This document shows positions 1 through 11,669 of a stretch of 64,000 bases of DNA, piece by piece. The notes beneath the pieces are model-generated. The model saw nothing but the letters and a program-made list of their open reading frames with translations, had not been told where the DNA came from and did not search any database. A program made the position numbers and the translations under genes. Source of the DNA: Owenia fusiformis (taxonomy: Eukaryota > Annelida > Polychaeta > Sabellida > Oweniidae). The stretch is from contig CAIIXF020000010.1 in assembly GCA_903813345.2 (NCBI GenBank), positions 32,576,425 to 32,640,424 on the forward strand. Reading direction: 5' to 3'. The stretch's first letter is position 1. The number at the start of each line of letters is the position of its first letter.

Positions 1-30
1 AGTGGAATAAGCATGAGCAGACGGACATTA
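1..30 (-). repeat. CCGTCTGC-family copy (cut by window start)
   Basis: Ends GTGGAATAAGCATGAGCAG, then ACGGACAT. Only the terminal 30 bases are in the window; a plus-oriented copy follows at 91. Confidence 0.8.
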
Positions 31-90
31 TTCAACGAGGGTAGATGACTCTATTAACTAAGATAAGGCACCTGCTTCAACTTGCACTAA

Positions 91-220
91 TGTCGTCTGC
101 TCATGCTAATTACTCTCCATTTCTCTCTAAAATCGAATAAATTGCCTGATTTTTCTGCATCCTTTTACAATATAGAGAGTTAGTTTTATGTTTATTAACC
201 TCATTCCTTGGAATTTAATT
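91..220 (+). repeat. CCGTCTGC-family copy
   Basis: TGTCGTCTGCTCATGC, then TTTCTCTCTAAAATCGAATAAA, a diverged middle and CATTCCTTG. Confidence 0.75.
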
Positions 221-1479
221 TATGGTTACACTTTTCTTCAGTTAAAGGTGTTTATATATTGGGTTGTAAATATATACCCATAATATGTGTGGTAATTTAG
301 GTATACATATACAGAGAATATACAGTTATCTAAAAATAGAAATATATATATTCCAATTATCTATATAATTTACTTTGAATACAGTGGAGTTATATATTGT
401 TTAAATTTCATGGTGATTCAGTTTAAAATCTATTTTTAAGAAATATCCATTTGAGCCTATTGTGATGCTTGAGAGTCCAACGACCTTTGGACTATAGCAC
501 TTATTCAAAAATTGACAAAAATCGTCATCATTATATTGATTAGAAACATGTACTTGTGGATATTACATGGTTATCTTTTTTATCAATGGGTGCTAAATCC
601 TAATTTTATATTCCCTGTTTTGTCAAAAGAACTCAATATACATCATTTTTACATGGTGTAAACATATTTTCAACAGATCTACATGCCATTTTCACGCAGC
701 ACCCCATTGCACTAAATCCGGGGAGACATCGCAGTAATTTTGGAGATTCAATTTCAAAATTGAAATTGAAAAATGACTTCATGCACTGAAGAAATTAAGC
801 CTGTTTCCAGTAATACTTAATGTCATGATTTTTAGCATTGATTTACTATCTGTTTTTACAATGCAGAGTTAATTATAGGTGAATATATCCCAATTTGCCT
901 CGAGACAAATGACTGTGATTTAAATTATGCAGATCTCTTATTTGTTATAACTAAGAAAGACCTAAAGGCATAGTAAGGCATTAATATCACATAAAAAGAC
1001 AATATAAAAATTAAATCCTTTCAAAGAATTTCAAAAACTTGGAATTGATTCAAATTCCTGTTCGTATACCACCCAAGTAAAAGCAACATCTCAGGGTCTA
1101 CTGGCTAAATATACAAAAATATTTTTTATCGAAAAATAATTTTTGTGATTTTTTTTCGAGTGATATCATAATTATGTTAATTAGGAAGGGTGAATCCTAC
1201 AGGTGGTTTTCTGATATCCCGTTACTTTAGAATTTTAATATGATCGTAAAAGTTTAAAATGAATTTTTGCTAGAGGCTTAAGTGATGTATGGATTATGTT
1301 AAAGTAAAAACATAATACAGTCATCTATAATGTGGTTATTAATGTCTTTGTGGTATTAACAAATCCCGACTTGTGAAATATTAGAAAAGTAGAGACATTT
1401 AAATGATTTTTTATAATTTGAAGAATGTATTTTGATTCATCTTCAGGATGTATAAAAGTGAATATACTAGAAGTGGTAC
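221..1479. other. AT-rich stretch without recognisable features
   Basis: I see no coding exon, repeat family or hairpin here. It is presumably the last intron of the ARID3-type gene. A short open stretch after an acceptor-like TTTCAACAG at 676 was checked; it resembles nothing and stops early. Confidence 0.4.
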
Positions 1480-2035
1480 TTTTGTTAGTAAGAATCATAG
1501 TACCTCTTTAATGTGTAGCCATATGGATCATAGTGCCTCTTTAATTATGATAGACAACAAGAAGAAAGAAATACTCTTTAGCTATCAATGGTTATAATGC
1601 CACTTTAAGATTTACATTGTTTCATACGGTAGTGGCACTTTAATATGAATATTTTTTTTCCATAATCATCATAGTGGTACTTTAACATTAGAGAAAGAGA
1701 AGAAATAAATATTTCCTATGAGCTGTCAATGGTGATAATGCCACTTTAAGATGTGTATTTTTTTCCATTTCTTAGAGTGATACCTTAATGTAAATGTGTT
1801 TTTATCCATAATCATCAAAGTGAAACTTGAACATAAGACTAAGAGAAAAAATAAATACTTGCTATAAGCTAACAATCGTCATAATGCCACTTATAAATGT
1901 ACATTTTCTGTTTTGCATACTGACACTTTAATATGAATTTTTTTTCATTTTCATCATAGTGGCACTTTAACATTAGACAAAGAAAAGAAATAAATATTTG
2001 CTATGAGCTATCAATGATTAGTACATTTATAGTGA
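1480..2035. repeat. Tandem repeat, about 145-bp period, 3-4 diverged copies
   Basis: The markers GTGGCACTTTAACATTAGA, AAGAAATAAATA and AATGCCACTTTAAG recur with AATGCCACTT at about 1597, 1738 and 1884. Each unit carries an inverted pair (AGTGGCACTTTAA and AATGCCACTTTAAG), so units can fold back on themselves. Copies are diverged, so the array is old. Confidence 0.75.
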
Positions 2036-2100
2036 TGGATATATTAGCCCCTAGTGATCAATTTAATGGTATTATACTTAGTGTTCAAAACGTTTACCAA

Positions 2101-2290
2101 AATGTCCGTCTGCACATGCTTATTTCACTCATTTCTCTTTAAAATTTGAATAAAGTGTCTCATTTTATGAGATATATACTAAATCTGAGGACTTAACTAC
2201 ATGCTTGTATATTTTTTTCCTTGTTTATTTCTCTAGTTTTATTAATTTTTCAATTTTGAAATGAGACCTCATGATTTTTTTAATGGGGGT
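2101..2290 (+). repeat. CCGTCTGC-family copy
   Basis: ATGTCCGTCTGCACATGC to TTTTGAAATGAGACC; middle part degraded. Confidence 0.8.
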
Positions 2291-2404
2291 CATCCACTTT
2301 ATCTTTTGTGATACACCTGTTGAATGTAATTGAAATAGAAAATGTTTCTAATAATATTCATATCAAAATGAATGACAAAAAGTGTATTGTGAACAAAACA
2401 AGCA

Positions 2405-2457
2405 ATAAAATGAACAAACAAACAAACAAGCAAGCAAACAAGCAAACAGACAAACAT
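2405..2457. repeat. CAAA/CAAG microsatellite
   Basis: A simple run of AAACAAAC and AAGCAAGC units, about 50 bp, in the intron before the ARID3-type exon. Confidence 0.8.
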
Positions 2458-2629
2458 GCAAGAAGTCAACAGTCAAGATTGTAATAGTGTATTAAAAACG
2501 CAACATTTTGACACTTAATAATGAGTATTTCTGTATACTACTATTTTTAAATCTTAAAGATTTTGAAAATGTTCTTGTGTTTTTGTAAAATTGTATTTTT
2601 GCTGATTTTTATGTTTGCTATATTTTCAG

Positions 2630-2733
2630 GTGACGGGAAATCAGACTTCGACAATTCCTTAGTAATCAGCATGGAGATAAATGGTATAATGTATCAAGGG
2701 GTCCTATTTGCACAAGCTCCAAGAAGACTTTAA
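2630..2733 (+). CDS. Last coding exon of an ARID3/dead ringer-type transcription factor
   Basis: Seen: a good 3' splice site (pyrimidine-rich stretch ending TTTTCAG at 2623-2629) is followed by an open segment whose first two bases complete a split codon. It then encodes 33 residues and ends in TAA at 2731-2733. The core SMEINGIMYQGVLFAQ matches the REKLES-beta segment at the C-terminus of ARID3A/B/C and Drosophila dead ringer (retained). Known: in this family the REKLES domain mediates self-association and nuclear-cytoplasmic traffic, and the ARID domain upstream binds AT-rich DNA. The ARID and REKLES-alpha exons must lie left of the window or far up the preceding intron; I found none in 1-2629. 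The protein ends only six residues after the motif. The gene converges with the Kirrel-like gene. Only one exon is seen, so paralog assignment is not possible. Confidence 0.82.
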
Positions 2734-4555
2734 GACTCCTTAGAATAGCTATAAACTTTTGTAAATAATGTATCAATGGATGAAAACCCACACAAATGTA
2801 GATGAAACCCTCCCAAATAGGCCAAAACCTACCTAAATATGAATAATATGAGGAGAAAGTGTCTCTCTGTGTTAAAGGGAGTAACATATTCATGTCAAAA
2901 AACTGAAGTGAGAAGCGAGGGTGACTTATATGCCACCACTAAAAAGTAGCGACATATCGTTAAAGCCGCCATTTTTATGAATGGTGTTGGTGTCTATACG
3001 CAACAATTGTTGCACATTTGTATTTTTGAGTTAAGTATTGGTCAGATGCCTTGGAACTTATACTGAGAACACGTCTTCGAGTGTTGTAATTCTAAAAGTG
3101 ATACATAGCAATATCTGTAACCATGGCAATGAATAAGGGGACTTTTGTGCAACCAGGTGATAACTGTTCGTTGTTTTTTTGTATTATTTCACCAGCATCT
3201 ATGAATGTTCATCTCTCTGATTAGCTTGTATAATTCAAAATATGCCATCTCAGAATACAGTAAAACTTGTAAATTGAATACTATTTGGAACCTCTAAAAT
3301 GTTTCAGGTTCATTGAACATTGATCGAAAACGTAAACACTATGTAAACTTTTCATTTAACTGAGCTGTTCCACTTACTGTGTCCCACTTAACAGTTTTTG
3401 CTGAAGTATGATATTTTTTCAATTAAAATACAAGTTATACTCTGAGATGAAACATTTTGAATTAAACATGATATTCAGCAATATGTCATTTGCCAACAAA
3501 AACAGTGGAATACAAATACTTAAATTGTCATCATCGTTATATTATAAACTTCAAATATAAGAAATGTTGCGAAGGAATTAGCAAGAAATAGAGAGAAAAT
3601 ACAGAAAATGCACACATTTAATTGTATTGAAATGTCAAAAAAAGGATGCCAATCACATTAAAGAGAGGAATCTTGAGAAATTACATTCATCTTTTGACAT
3701 TTTAGCAAAAATACAACCGTTGATTTAGTTTGTAATGTGATTGAAAGATGGCAGCACATCCTAGTGCAAAATAAAAAAAGATGTCTGGATTTCTATTTTT
3801 CGTTGAGATCTTTGAGAATATTAGCAATTGAGTAATTGTTTTGGCAATACACAAGACCCGTGTTGTACATTTAAAAACACAACTGGTCATGTTTTTTATA
3901 TGTGAAATAAAAAAAAATTAGTGAAATAAGCAATTAATAGTGAACAGTCTATGAAAAAAATAATTTGGACCATAGAGTGATAAGAGTGCTTAAATCCATG
4001 ACAATGAATGATGTTTTACTGGAAACAGATGGATGAAGTATACGTGATTTGTGTCTCAGCTATTTTAGCCATTATGTGCATAATAAGCTATTCTATATTA
4101 GCTATCGTGTATATTATGAGTTATGAAGTATAAGCTATAACATATAATCTATTATGTATGTTATGGCTATCGTTTAGCAATGCATAATTTGAATCTATTT
4201 TTGTATATGTTTCTTACTGACACGATTTTTTGTTTATTTTATTTGATGAAACTAATTTTGATTGTACTGTTATTCATGTTTGGTTGCAAGAGACACAGTA
4301 TTCAGTATTTAGACATTATTGTATACAAATATTGTGGACTGTAAAGTATTGTATACAATAATTTGTACAATCACATATGAATAGTGTATACAATAAAGAG
4401 ATGTGTACTGTATTTAATAACTAATAAGAATTAAAGAATTTATTGATTAATTATTAATTAATTTAGAATTAAAGAATTCTGTTATGTGTAATTAAACGAA
4501 CAAACAAACATGAATTTCAGTTGCACTAATTTTTGTGTACATTTTGAATATTATT
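2734..4555 (+). other. Probable 3'UTR and downstream flank of the ARID3-type gene
   Basis: No coding frame is convincing here. The stretch begins with the presumed 3'UTR of the ARID3-type exon. AATAAA hexamers on the plus strand at about 3770-3775, 3905 and 4395 are possible polyadenylation signals, but I cannot choose between them. A degraded minus-orientation copy of the CCGTCTGC family seems to lie around 3570-3650. The rest is AT-rich sequence without recognisable structure. Confidence 0.35.
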
Positions 4556-5060
4556 ATGGGAAATTTTTCATTAGTTAGATAAAAGTTTTGTTAAGAGTTT
4601 TTGTTGAACGTTACGAAAAGCTGGGGAATGTCAAAATTAGTATAAGTCCTATATAAGAGAAAATTTTAAAAATTGCCCAAAATTATTTAATGATTCTAGT
4701 AAAATACAGAAATTACTAAGAATGGGACATTTTTCACCAGTTAGAAGTTTTGTTAAGAGTATTTGTTGAAAGTTACGAAAAGCTGGGAAATGTCAAAATT
4801 AGTATAAGTCCTATTTATTATGAGAGAAAATTTTAAAAATTGCCCAAAATTATTTAATGATTCTAGTAAAATACAGAAATTACTAAGAATGGGACATTTT
4901 TCACCAGTTAGAAGTTTTGTTAAGAGTATTTGTTGAAAGTTACGAAAAGCTGGGAAATGTCAAAATTAGTATAAGTCCTATTTATTATAAGAGAAAATTT
5001 AAAAAAGTTGCCCAAAATTATTTAATGATTCTAGTAAAATACAGAAATTACTAAAAAAAT
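4556..5060. repeat. Tandem repeat, 162-167-bp period, 3 copies
   Basis: ACGAAAAGCTGGG recurs at 4613, 4775 and 4942, with flanking TTTTGTTAAGAG and AATTGCCCAAAATTATTTAA in each unit. The second and third copies are nearly identical to each other, the first less so, which suggests stepwise duplication. Confidence 0.85.
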
Positions 5061-5637
5061 CTGTTTTTGGCAAGATGCCAAGGTAATGTGTTCTGTATTT
5101 ATGAGTAATTATTGAATAATGTTTAATTCAATGATAATTAACATGTATGGTGTTTTGGATGGTGTTCAATGGTTTTCAATGGAAATTAATGTTCAGTTTT
5201 AAAAACCTGTGGTAAGTGACCTCAGAAAACACCATATGTGTACATCTAATTAGCCAATCAAATCGCTGGGAATGTTGACCTCATTGAATAAGTATAAATA
5301 TTGTGTACACACACTGACCATATTTTGCATAATACATAACATTTTGTGCAATGTTCACAGTTTGAGGAGAAAAATTATTCACTTGATCAAATGTCATATC
5401 AAATCTTTTACAATGTGATTGTTTATCTTTTATGGTGCCATTTCTTGCCATGCAATTATAGCTCGATAAAAAGGTACATGTTATATACCTTTTGAAAGAT
5501 ATGTTACATATTGCACCATAATAGGCAGCATTATTTGGAATTTGTTTTTGACTTTAAATGTGTGATCTATGAAACCATTTCATCGGAACTTTCTTTTACT
5601 ACAGTGTAGCTGTTCTACGATATAAATGTTTCTTTAA
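5061..5637. other. Unique AT-rich stretch
   Basis: No gene, tandem repeat or hairpin was recognised. It lies between the 165-bp tandem array and the hairpin element. Confidence 0.35.
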
Positions 5638-5777
5638 TGCCTTGGTCACATTTGCTCTGATTTTCACGACGGCGCCCAGCTGATTGAGTATTTTGTTCAA
5701 AATTGAATACAATATTGAACAAAACACTCAATCAGCCGGGCGCTGGCCGATGGATCGGAGCATCTGTGACCCAGGCA
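5638..5777. mobile_element. Hairpin MITE-like element, 140 bp, almost wholly palindromic
   Basis: The left arm starts TGCCTTGGTCACA and the right arm ends TGTGACCCAGGCA, its near-complement. The match continues inward through GGCGCCCAGCTGATTGAGT and CTCAATCAGCCGGGCGC to a loop near 5708. Flanks TTAA and ATAA suggest a TA-type target. Its local GC is higher than the surroundings. No coding capacity. Confidence 0.8.
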
Positions 5778-6229
5778 TAATTTCTTTTCGTTTTACATGC
5801 ACAAATTGATTTAATGCCACTCAGTTAGCTAGCTATGAACGTCTTTCCCCATTTCATTTTCAATGAACACTTTCAAATGGTATATCAATTCAACAGATAC
5901 ATATATATCTGTTTTCCCATTCTATTGTTCATTCAGCATTATGGTCAAAATGGCATTTTTATTTCCTGATTGAGTGGCGGGCAATGGGGGGGGGTTAGAG
6001 CCAACAGCCATGATGTATAGCAATTCATAAAACGACAATAAGAGAAGATATACAGTTGATGTATTACCAATGTACTTAAAATGTGTAAAAAGTGAAAAAT
6101 ATGTAGAGATGTTTAATTTTTACAAACATTACAATGTGCAGGAGATGTAGGAATAAATATGTACGATAGATGTCATGTTTGTTTGATGTCATCTGGTGGT
6201 TGACCATGTGGTGTGTGGTGCTATATGAT

Positions 6230-6500
6230 GTCATGCATAATATGAGTATAAATGTGATGTCAGTATATGAGTAAATCATGACTTAATTATGTGATGTCAT
6301 TTTTTATGTGATGTCATGTTTTATGTGATGTCATAACGGTGGATTATATATCTTGTATGATTTTGAGGCTTTCTTATTTCAAACTATATTGTATATATAG
6401 AAACTTTGCAGATGTTATATCAACATTTGCCACGTTGTCATAACGATGTGACATGATGTCATAAACATGTGACATGGTGTCATAAACATGTGACAGTGTG
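6230..6500. repeat. Degenerate TGATGTCAT repeat region
   Basis: TGATGTCAT recurs at 6- to 30-base spacings from about 6180 to 6490, for example ATGTGATGTCAT three times between 6290 and 6340, followed by three ACATGTGACA units. These look like drifted tandem copies. The motif resembles a CRE/AP-1 site, but nothing else suggests a promoter. Confidence 0.55.
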
Positions 6501-7643
6501 TCAGTGTTCAGGGAGATTATATCTGATAAATAAATACAGAGGAATGCAGTGAACCAAAAACTTATTTCTTTTGTTCTTTTCTTTTTATTTCAATTCTCTT
6601 GTTTTAATAAAACTTATTTAATTCAAACACCACTAAGGTGCCAAAAGTGTTCGGATTGGCGGGTGTTCACATTTCAAGTTTTTTAACATCGCTTATCATG
6701 GCATCAAAAAATGGATCAAAAGTGTTCACATTGCGATTGAGAGGTGTTCAGATATACAGGTTTTTACAATTCGTAGGTCAATAAAATGTTATTTACAAAA
6801 TATTGACCTCAGTTGTATAGTAGTTAATACCCAGACCACTGCTGCCCAATGGAAAAATAGAAAATGTTTAGCCTATTTTATAAAAAAAAATTAAATCATT
6901 TTATTTAGACTAGGGTTTACAGCTTACACTATTATATCCCCTAGGGGTCTACATATAAAATTTTGAGATGTCATGCAATAGACCATGCAATAAATTTGTC
7001 CTTGACCTTTCACATTTATGATTTTAACCAATCGTTTATCCAGACTATACTCCTTTGGTTCTTTTGGGAGCCATATAAATCATACTATTCAAATACATTT
7101 TTTCTAGTTAACAAAATAAGAAACATATTTTGGAAGTGAGGATATCCGCATATTTTACAACATTTTCTAAAAATTAAACCTGAGACAATCAACATGAGAC
7201 ACAATTGAGCCTGACCATAGGAAAACCGGTCTTATCACAAAAATCTAAATTGTGCTACAGAACCGAAAATGTGCCCAAGATTAAGAGGAAAATGTGCTAA
7301 ATTCAAATCCACCTTTTTGGTCTATATCTGCAAGGAAAAATTGTTAAGACACAAGCCATAGCTCATTTGAAAGGTCTCTCTGTGCTTTTTAATAAAAACA
7401 AAAAATCAAAACATTGAAAAAATCTGTGATAAGACCCCTTTTCCTGTGGCCTAGCTCAATTAATGAATTAGACACAGTGATGAATGGACAGCTCAGTTGG
7501 ATTGAGGTCCTTGTGAATATGTTTGTTTTAAATGAATAGATGTCACCGGTTGTTGCAAGTTCTTGCATATTCACAATTTTTTACTTTAGTGCCATCTATT
7601 TAATCATCAATTATCCATTATTAGAGAAAACTTCATATAAGAG
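6501..7643. other. Mostly unique sequence with old repeat traces
   Basis: No gene is seen. Around 6630-6770 are repeated GTGTTCACATT/GTGTTCGGATT phrases that look like remnants of a dispersed repeat. The rest is featureless. Confidence 0.35.
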
Positions 7644-8775
7644 AAGCACTAGCCTTGCCTAAGTCGGTATTTTTTTACTTATCTGATCTTGAATTATTTA
7701 ATAGAAATCAATATAACACACCCGGTGATCGTGAATATGGGACGGAGGGGGGGAGCAGGCAATTTCTGCTAGGAAATTCAACAAATCTGGAAGATTTATT
7801 TTTTCAAGAAAAAGTTTACTATTGAATTGCTAAATGGATAGGCGCACGGTATGGTAGAATATGTTAGGTTTTCTGGGATTTTTTTCTGAAACGATACGCA
7901 TCTAAGGTATGAGATCTATTAAAAAAGGCGCAAGGCCATCAACAGGCACGAATCAACGTTTTTGCTATAAATCAAGCAACAATGGTCTGGACGACCTGTA
8001 ATAAATACTTGTAAGTGATGTTATCATAACTAAATTAATGTCATTGCTGAATTTATAATTTAAGTTTCCATATGTGGAATAAAAATAATCTAAAATAATG
8101 AATTTGGGACGGAGGGGGGGAGGGGACGGAGGGGGGGAGCAATATGTATATAAGACATGATTAGAGATGTTTTGCGACTTTAAGTCCTTTTACTCCAAAT
8201 GTCCCCATTTTTCAGTCTCCAGGGGTATATCATCCAGTTTCTTACTAAGTTAATGAGTTCATTTTTCAAATACAAGAATTCGTGTGAAGTTGTTTCACTT
8301 TATAGAATTATTACTCCCCCCCTCCGTCCCCTCCCCCCCTCCGTCCCATTTTAATTATTTTCGATTATTTTTTATTTTACGTATGGAAACTTATTTTATA
8401 AATTCAGCAATGACATTAATTTAGTTATGATAACATCACTTACAAGTATTTATTACAGGTCGTGTAGTCCATTGTTGCTTGATTTATAGCAAAAACGTTG
8501 ATTTGTGCCTGTTGATGGCCTTGCGCCTTTTTTAATAGATCTCATACCTTAGATGCGCATCGTCTCAGAAAAAATCCCAGAAAACCTAACATATTCAACC
8601 ATACCGTGCGCCTATCCATTTAGCAATTCAATAGTAAACTTTTTCTTGAAAAAATAAATCTTCCAGATTTGTTGAATTTCCTAGCAGAAATTGCCTGCTC
8701 CCCCCCTCCGTCCCATATTCACGATCACCGGGTGTGTATAAGTAAAGGAGACCGACCTGGGCAAGGCTAGAAAAG
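7644..8775. repeat. Large near-perfect inverted repeat (fold-back element)
   Basis: The left arm, about 7644-8140, and right arm, about 8308-8775, are reverse complements with few mismatches. Both outer ends carry CTAGCCTTGCC, then CACACCCGGTGATCGTGAAT, and both inner ends carry the G-rich unit GACGGAGGGGGGGAG twice. The left arm has an extra 35 bp near 7682-7716. The central loop of about 165 bp is unique. There is no coding frame. A transcript across it would form a dsRNA stem of more than 400 bp. Confidence 0.93.
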
Positions 8776-8872
8776 CACACATATTATGTAATATGTGAAA
8801 TGCTAAACCAGATGAGAAATATGAGATTTCTTGAAATACATTAAATGGTTCTAAGGTCTGATATCACAGTTA

Positions 8873-9385
8873 CTGGAGAGGTTAAGCTAACGATGTTTTT
8901 CACAACGTAACCGTGAACGCAAAGTACAAAAATTAACAAAGGAATGTATCGAGCGCTCATAGTTTTATGCGCGCTTAGTCTACTTCAGATACTCTTTCAG
9001 CGTCAGAGTTTCGGGTTTAGAACGGGAGATTTGACTATTTGACGTTGGGTCAACGGGAACCATTTAACTCGTGTCTATTAAACACTATGCTGTCAATTTT
9101 GATTTCGATGCACAGTTGAATTCTTGCTGAACACGATGATGTATGTCATGCATGATTTAGCGCCAAAAATCTTACGAAACGAGCTCGTTTAAAATATGTA
9201 TTAGAAAACCAGCTATAAAACCGCATCAATGACATACTATAGAATCATTACACGCTATGGTGTAGTCTAAACAAACACTGGATTTGAACGGCTATTTATA
9301 TGAGAAGGCTACATGAATTTGTATATGGTCGAGTGATACGTACAGGTTCAGTTTCGATTATATATGCAAAGCTTAACCTCTCCAC
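8873..9385. mobile_element. TA-flanked element with short terminal inverted repeats, about 513 bp
   Basis: The left end is CTGGAGAGGTTAAGCT and the right end AGCTTAACCTCTCCAC, a 15/16 inverted match, each flanked by TA (8871-8872 and 9386-9387). This fits Tc1/mariner-type insertion. The interior is richer in CG dinucleotides than its surroundings and holds a TATAAAAC box near 9211, but no transposase. A 73-residue frame starting at 9300 runs out of it and is not credible as a gene. Confidence 0.6.
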
Positions 9386-9394
9386 TATCTTCTT

Positions 9395-9554
9395 CAGGCC
9401 TGTAGCCAGGATTTGCCAAGGGGGGGGGGTTCAGTTTTCAAAAATTTCCAGGGGGGGTTCACTTTTGATAATTTTGGTCCAAAGATGGCCAAAATCACAT
9501 AAAAAGTGCTCAGAATGGTGAAAAACTGCATGATTTTTCCTGGCTACGGGCCTG
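9395..9554. mobile_element. GGCCYGTAGCCAGG-type MITE, copy 1
   Basis: The terminal inverted repeats are CAGGCCTGTAGCCAGG and CCTGGCTACGGGCCTG. The interior is G-runs followed by GTTCACTTTTGA and GTGCTCAGAATGGTGAAAAA. It is the same family as 33559-33706. It abuts the TA-flanked element just before it. Confidence 0.8.
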
Positions 9555-10059
9555 GAAGAACATGGCTTTATATTTGACAGTTATAAATTGGATTATGTGG
9601 CACCTTCTAAAAATTGAGATATGGGCAAAAAGCTAATATCATTTTTACTTGTTTTTATTAGCTCGAATATTTTCAACAATTGTCGGTTCCATCTTCCTTT
9701 TATACTCCCATTTTTTCAAAAAATCCAGATTCTTTTTTGTAGGGAGTAAAATTAGGATTTGGAATTCTGGGAAAAGTTTCCATCATTTGGATACCATATT
9801 TAGAAACAACAAAGTTCAAAACGTTCATACATTACAGGTGTATATTTACATTTTATTTACATAAAATTGATTATATCTATATATATATTTACATGTACAT
9901 CAAGGTCGGTATATAATATGTATCAATTCATATCTTACACATTTACAGTTCACGAGTACCCCAATAATAATATGGAGATTATCTTCCAATAAGAAATATA
10001 TATAAAATGAGATATCAACCTTTGTATAATATATTACACAATGACTGTATATGATTTAT

Positions 10060-10210
10060 ACAAAATGAATTGGAACAATACTGTATACAATATAATTTCC
10101 ATAACAATATTGTACACAATACAATTTTCCATATTGTATACAACAATTTTTTTATAACAATATTGTATTCAATACAATTTTCCATAACAATATTGTATAC
10201 AATGCACAAT
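10060..10210. repeat. Tandem repeat of AATATTGTATACAAT units
   Basis: About four units of 30-36 bp built on ACAATATTGTATACAAT and ACAATTTTCCATA. The core is itself palindromic, so the region can fold into several small hairpins. It produces a spurious minus-strand open frame. Confidence 0.8.
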
Positions 10211-10494
10211 AAAATTGTTAAACATTATTAAAAAAAATTCATTGCCACGAACCAAGAATTTTGCATTATCAAATTCACACATGGCTAGCACATGCATTGG
10301 TATCTTTCAAATTCACTACTTTTTTCTATACATTATTGGGGGAGTGTATTCAACTTTTGAAACAACTGCAATATTGTAACTATAGTGACATTGGTTACAA
10401 TAGCTAAAGTTGCTACTTTGTTTACTTCAGACTAGATCATAAGGCGCCATATCAAAATGTTTACACTACGATTTTCAGATAATCTACTTATCAA

Positions 10495-11003
10495 TAGGGA
10501 TGGGACGGTTCGTTTCGGTTCGGTTCGGTTTTTCGGATCATCAGCCGTCGGTTCGGTTTTTTCGGTTCGGTTCATTCATTTTAAGGATTTGTATTGATTG
10601 ACATGATTAGCTGCTTTGTCTGAACTTATAACAATATTTTATAGATTGAATTTTATGTTATAGTATTTCATGAACAATACATATTATTTAGAATACACGA
10701 CTAAAGAATATAGTACCAGGGACCACATGATTGATTACCGAGGGATACGAATACGCGGATACGAAACGAATCTTGTAAACGAGTGAGCTAGCAACAGACA
10801 AGACAGACAAGGTAGGGACTAGGAATATCAAAAATGTTGCTGTAAAACAGTGTTTTTAACTGTTTTATTGATACTTGACCAATGAAATATTAATCCGAAA
10901 ACGATCCGAAAAGCTGATCCGAAAGTAGGGCCGTGATCCGAAAACCGATCCGAAGGCTATGAACCGCGGTTTTTCGGTATTTCGGTTATCCGTCCCACCC
11001 CTA
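10495..11003. mobile_element. hAT-like MITE, 509 bp, with 8-bp target duplication
   Basis: The ends are TAGGGATGGGACGG and CCGTCCCACCCCTA, flanked on both sides by CTTATCAA (10487-10494 and 11004-11011), an 8-bp duplication as made by hAT transposases. Subterminal regions are dense in TTCGGTTCGG on the left and GATCCGAAAACCGATCCG on the right. The interior is AT-rich and has no transposase. Such short subterminal repeats are known transposase-binding features of hAT elements. Confidence 0.85.
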
Positions 11004-11094
11004 CTTATCAACTGATAGATAAACCAATTACCTTCATTTAATACATAAAATCTTAACAACTTCATGTTAAAACAGACTTTTTGGAAAAGCAATT

Positions 11095-11345
11095 CATATA
11101 TGATTTTCACATGTTTTCACAATCAAAAATGATTTTCACATGTTTTCACAATTAAAATTGATTTTCACATGTTTTCACAATCAAAAATGATTTTCACATG
11201 TTTTCACAATCAAAAAAGATTTTCACATGTTTTCACAATCAAAATTGATTTTCACATGTTTTCTCTATCTTCACATGGTTCACAAATAAAAATGATTTTC
11301 ACATATTTCCACAATTAAACTGATTTTCACATGATTTGAAATGGA
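11095..11345. repeat. Tandem repeat, about 29-bp period (GATTTTCACATGTTTTCACAA)
   Basis: About eight units of GATTTTCACATGTTTTCACAA followed by TCAAAAAT, decaying towards the right end. Confidence 0.88.
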
Positions 11346-11669
11346 TTATGTATGAAGAGATTGCATTTCCCTCTTTGATCATTAACTCAATGCTGACCAA
11401 TACCGAGATATCTCGTCTGTGACATCATAAACGTATCTGACCAACCCCGCGATATTTCAGAGTTGCTGTCCAATAATTGTTACACAATTTGTCGCAATTA
11501 TCTTACCAAATATTGTAGGGGTCACTCGGGGAACACGGTTGGGTGGATTGAAATATATTGTCGATACAATCCATTGCAAGCTAATATGAAAACATGCCAT
11601 TTTGTTTGATTTTTCACCAGTAGAAAACCTCCAAAACAGCTTTGGCCAGCAATGAATTAATATGTTATA
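11346..11669. other. Intergenic stretch between the convergent genes
   Basis: No gene or repeat was recognised. This is the gap beyond the most distal polyadenylation candidate of the Kirrel-like gene. Confidence 0.35.

Noticed and set aside
661-790. Upstream ARID3-type exon after an acceptor-like TTTCAACAG
   Set aside because: None of the three frames resembles ARID3 and none ends at a convincing donor in the needed phase.
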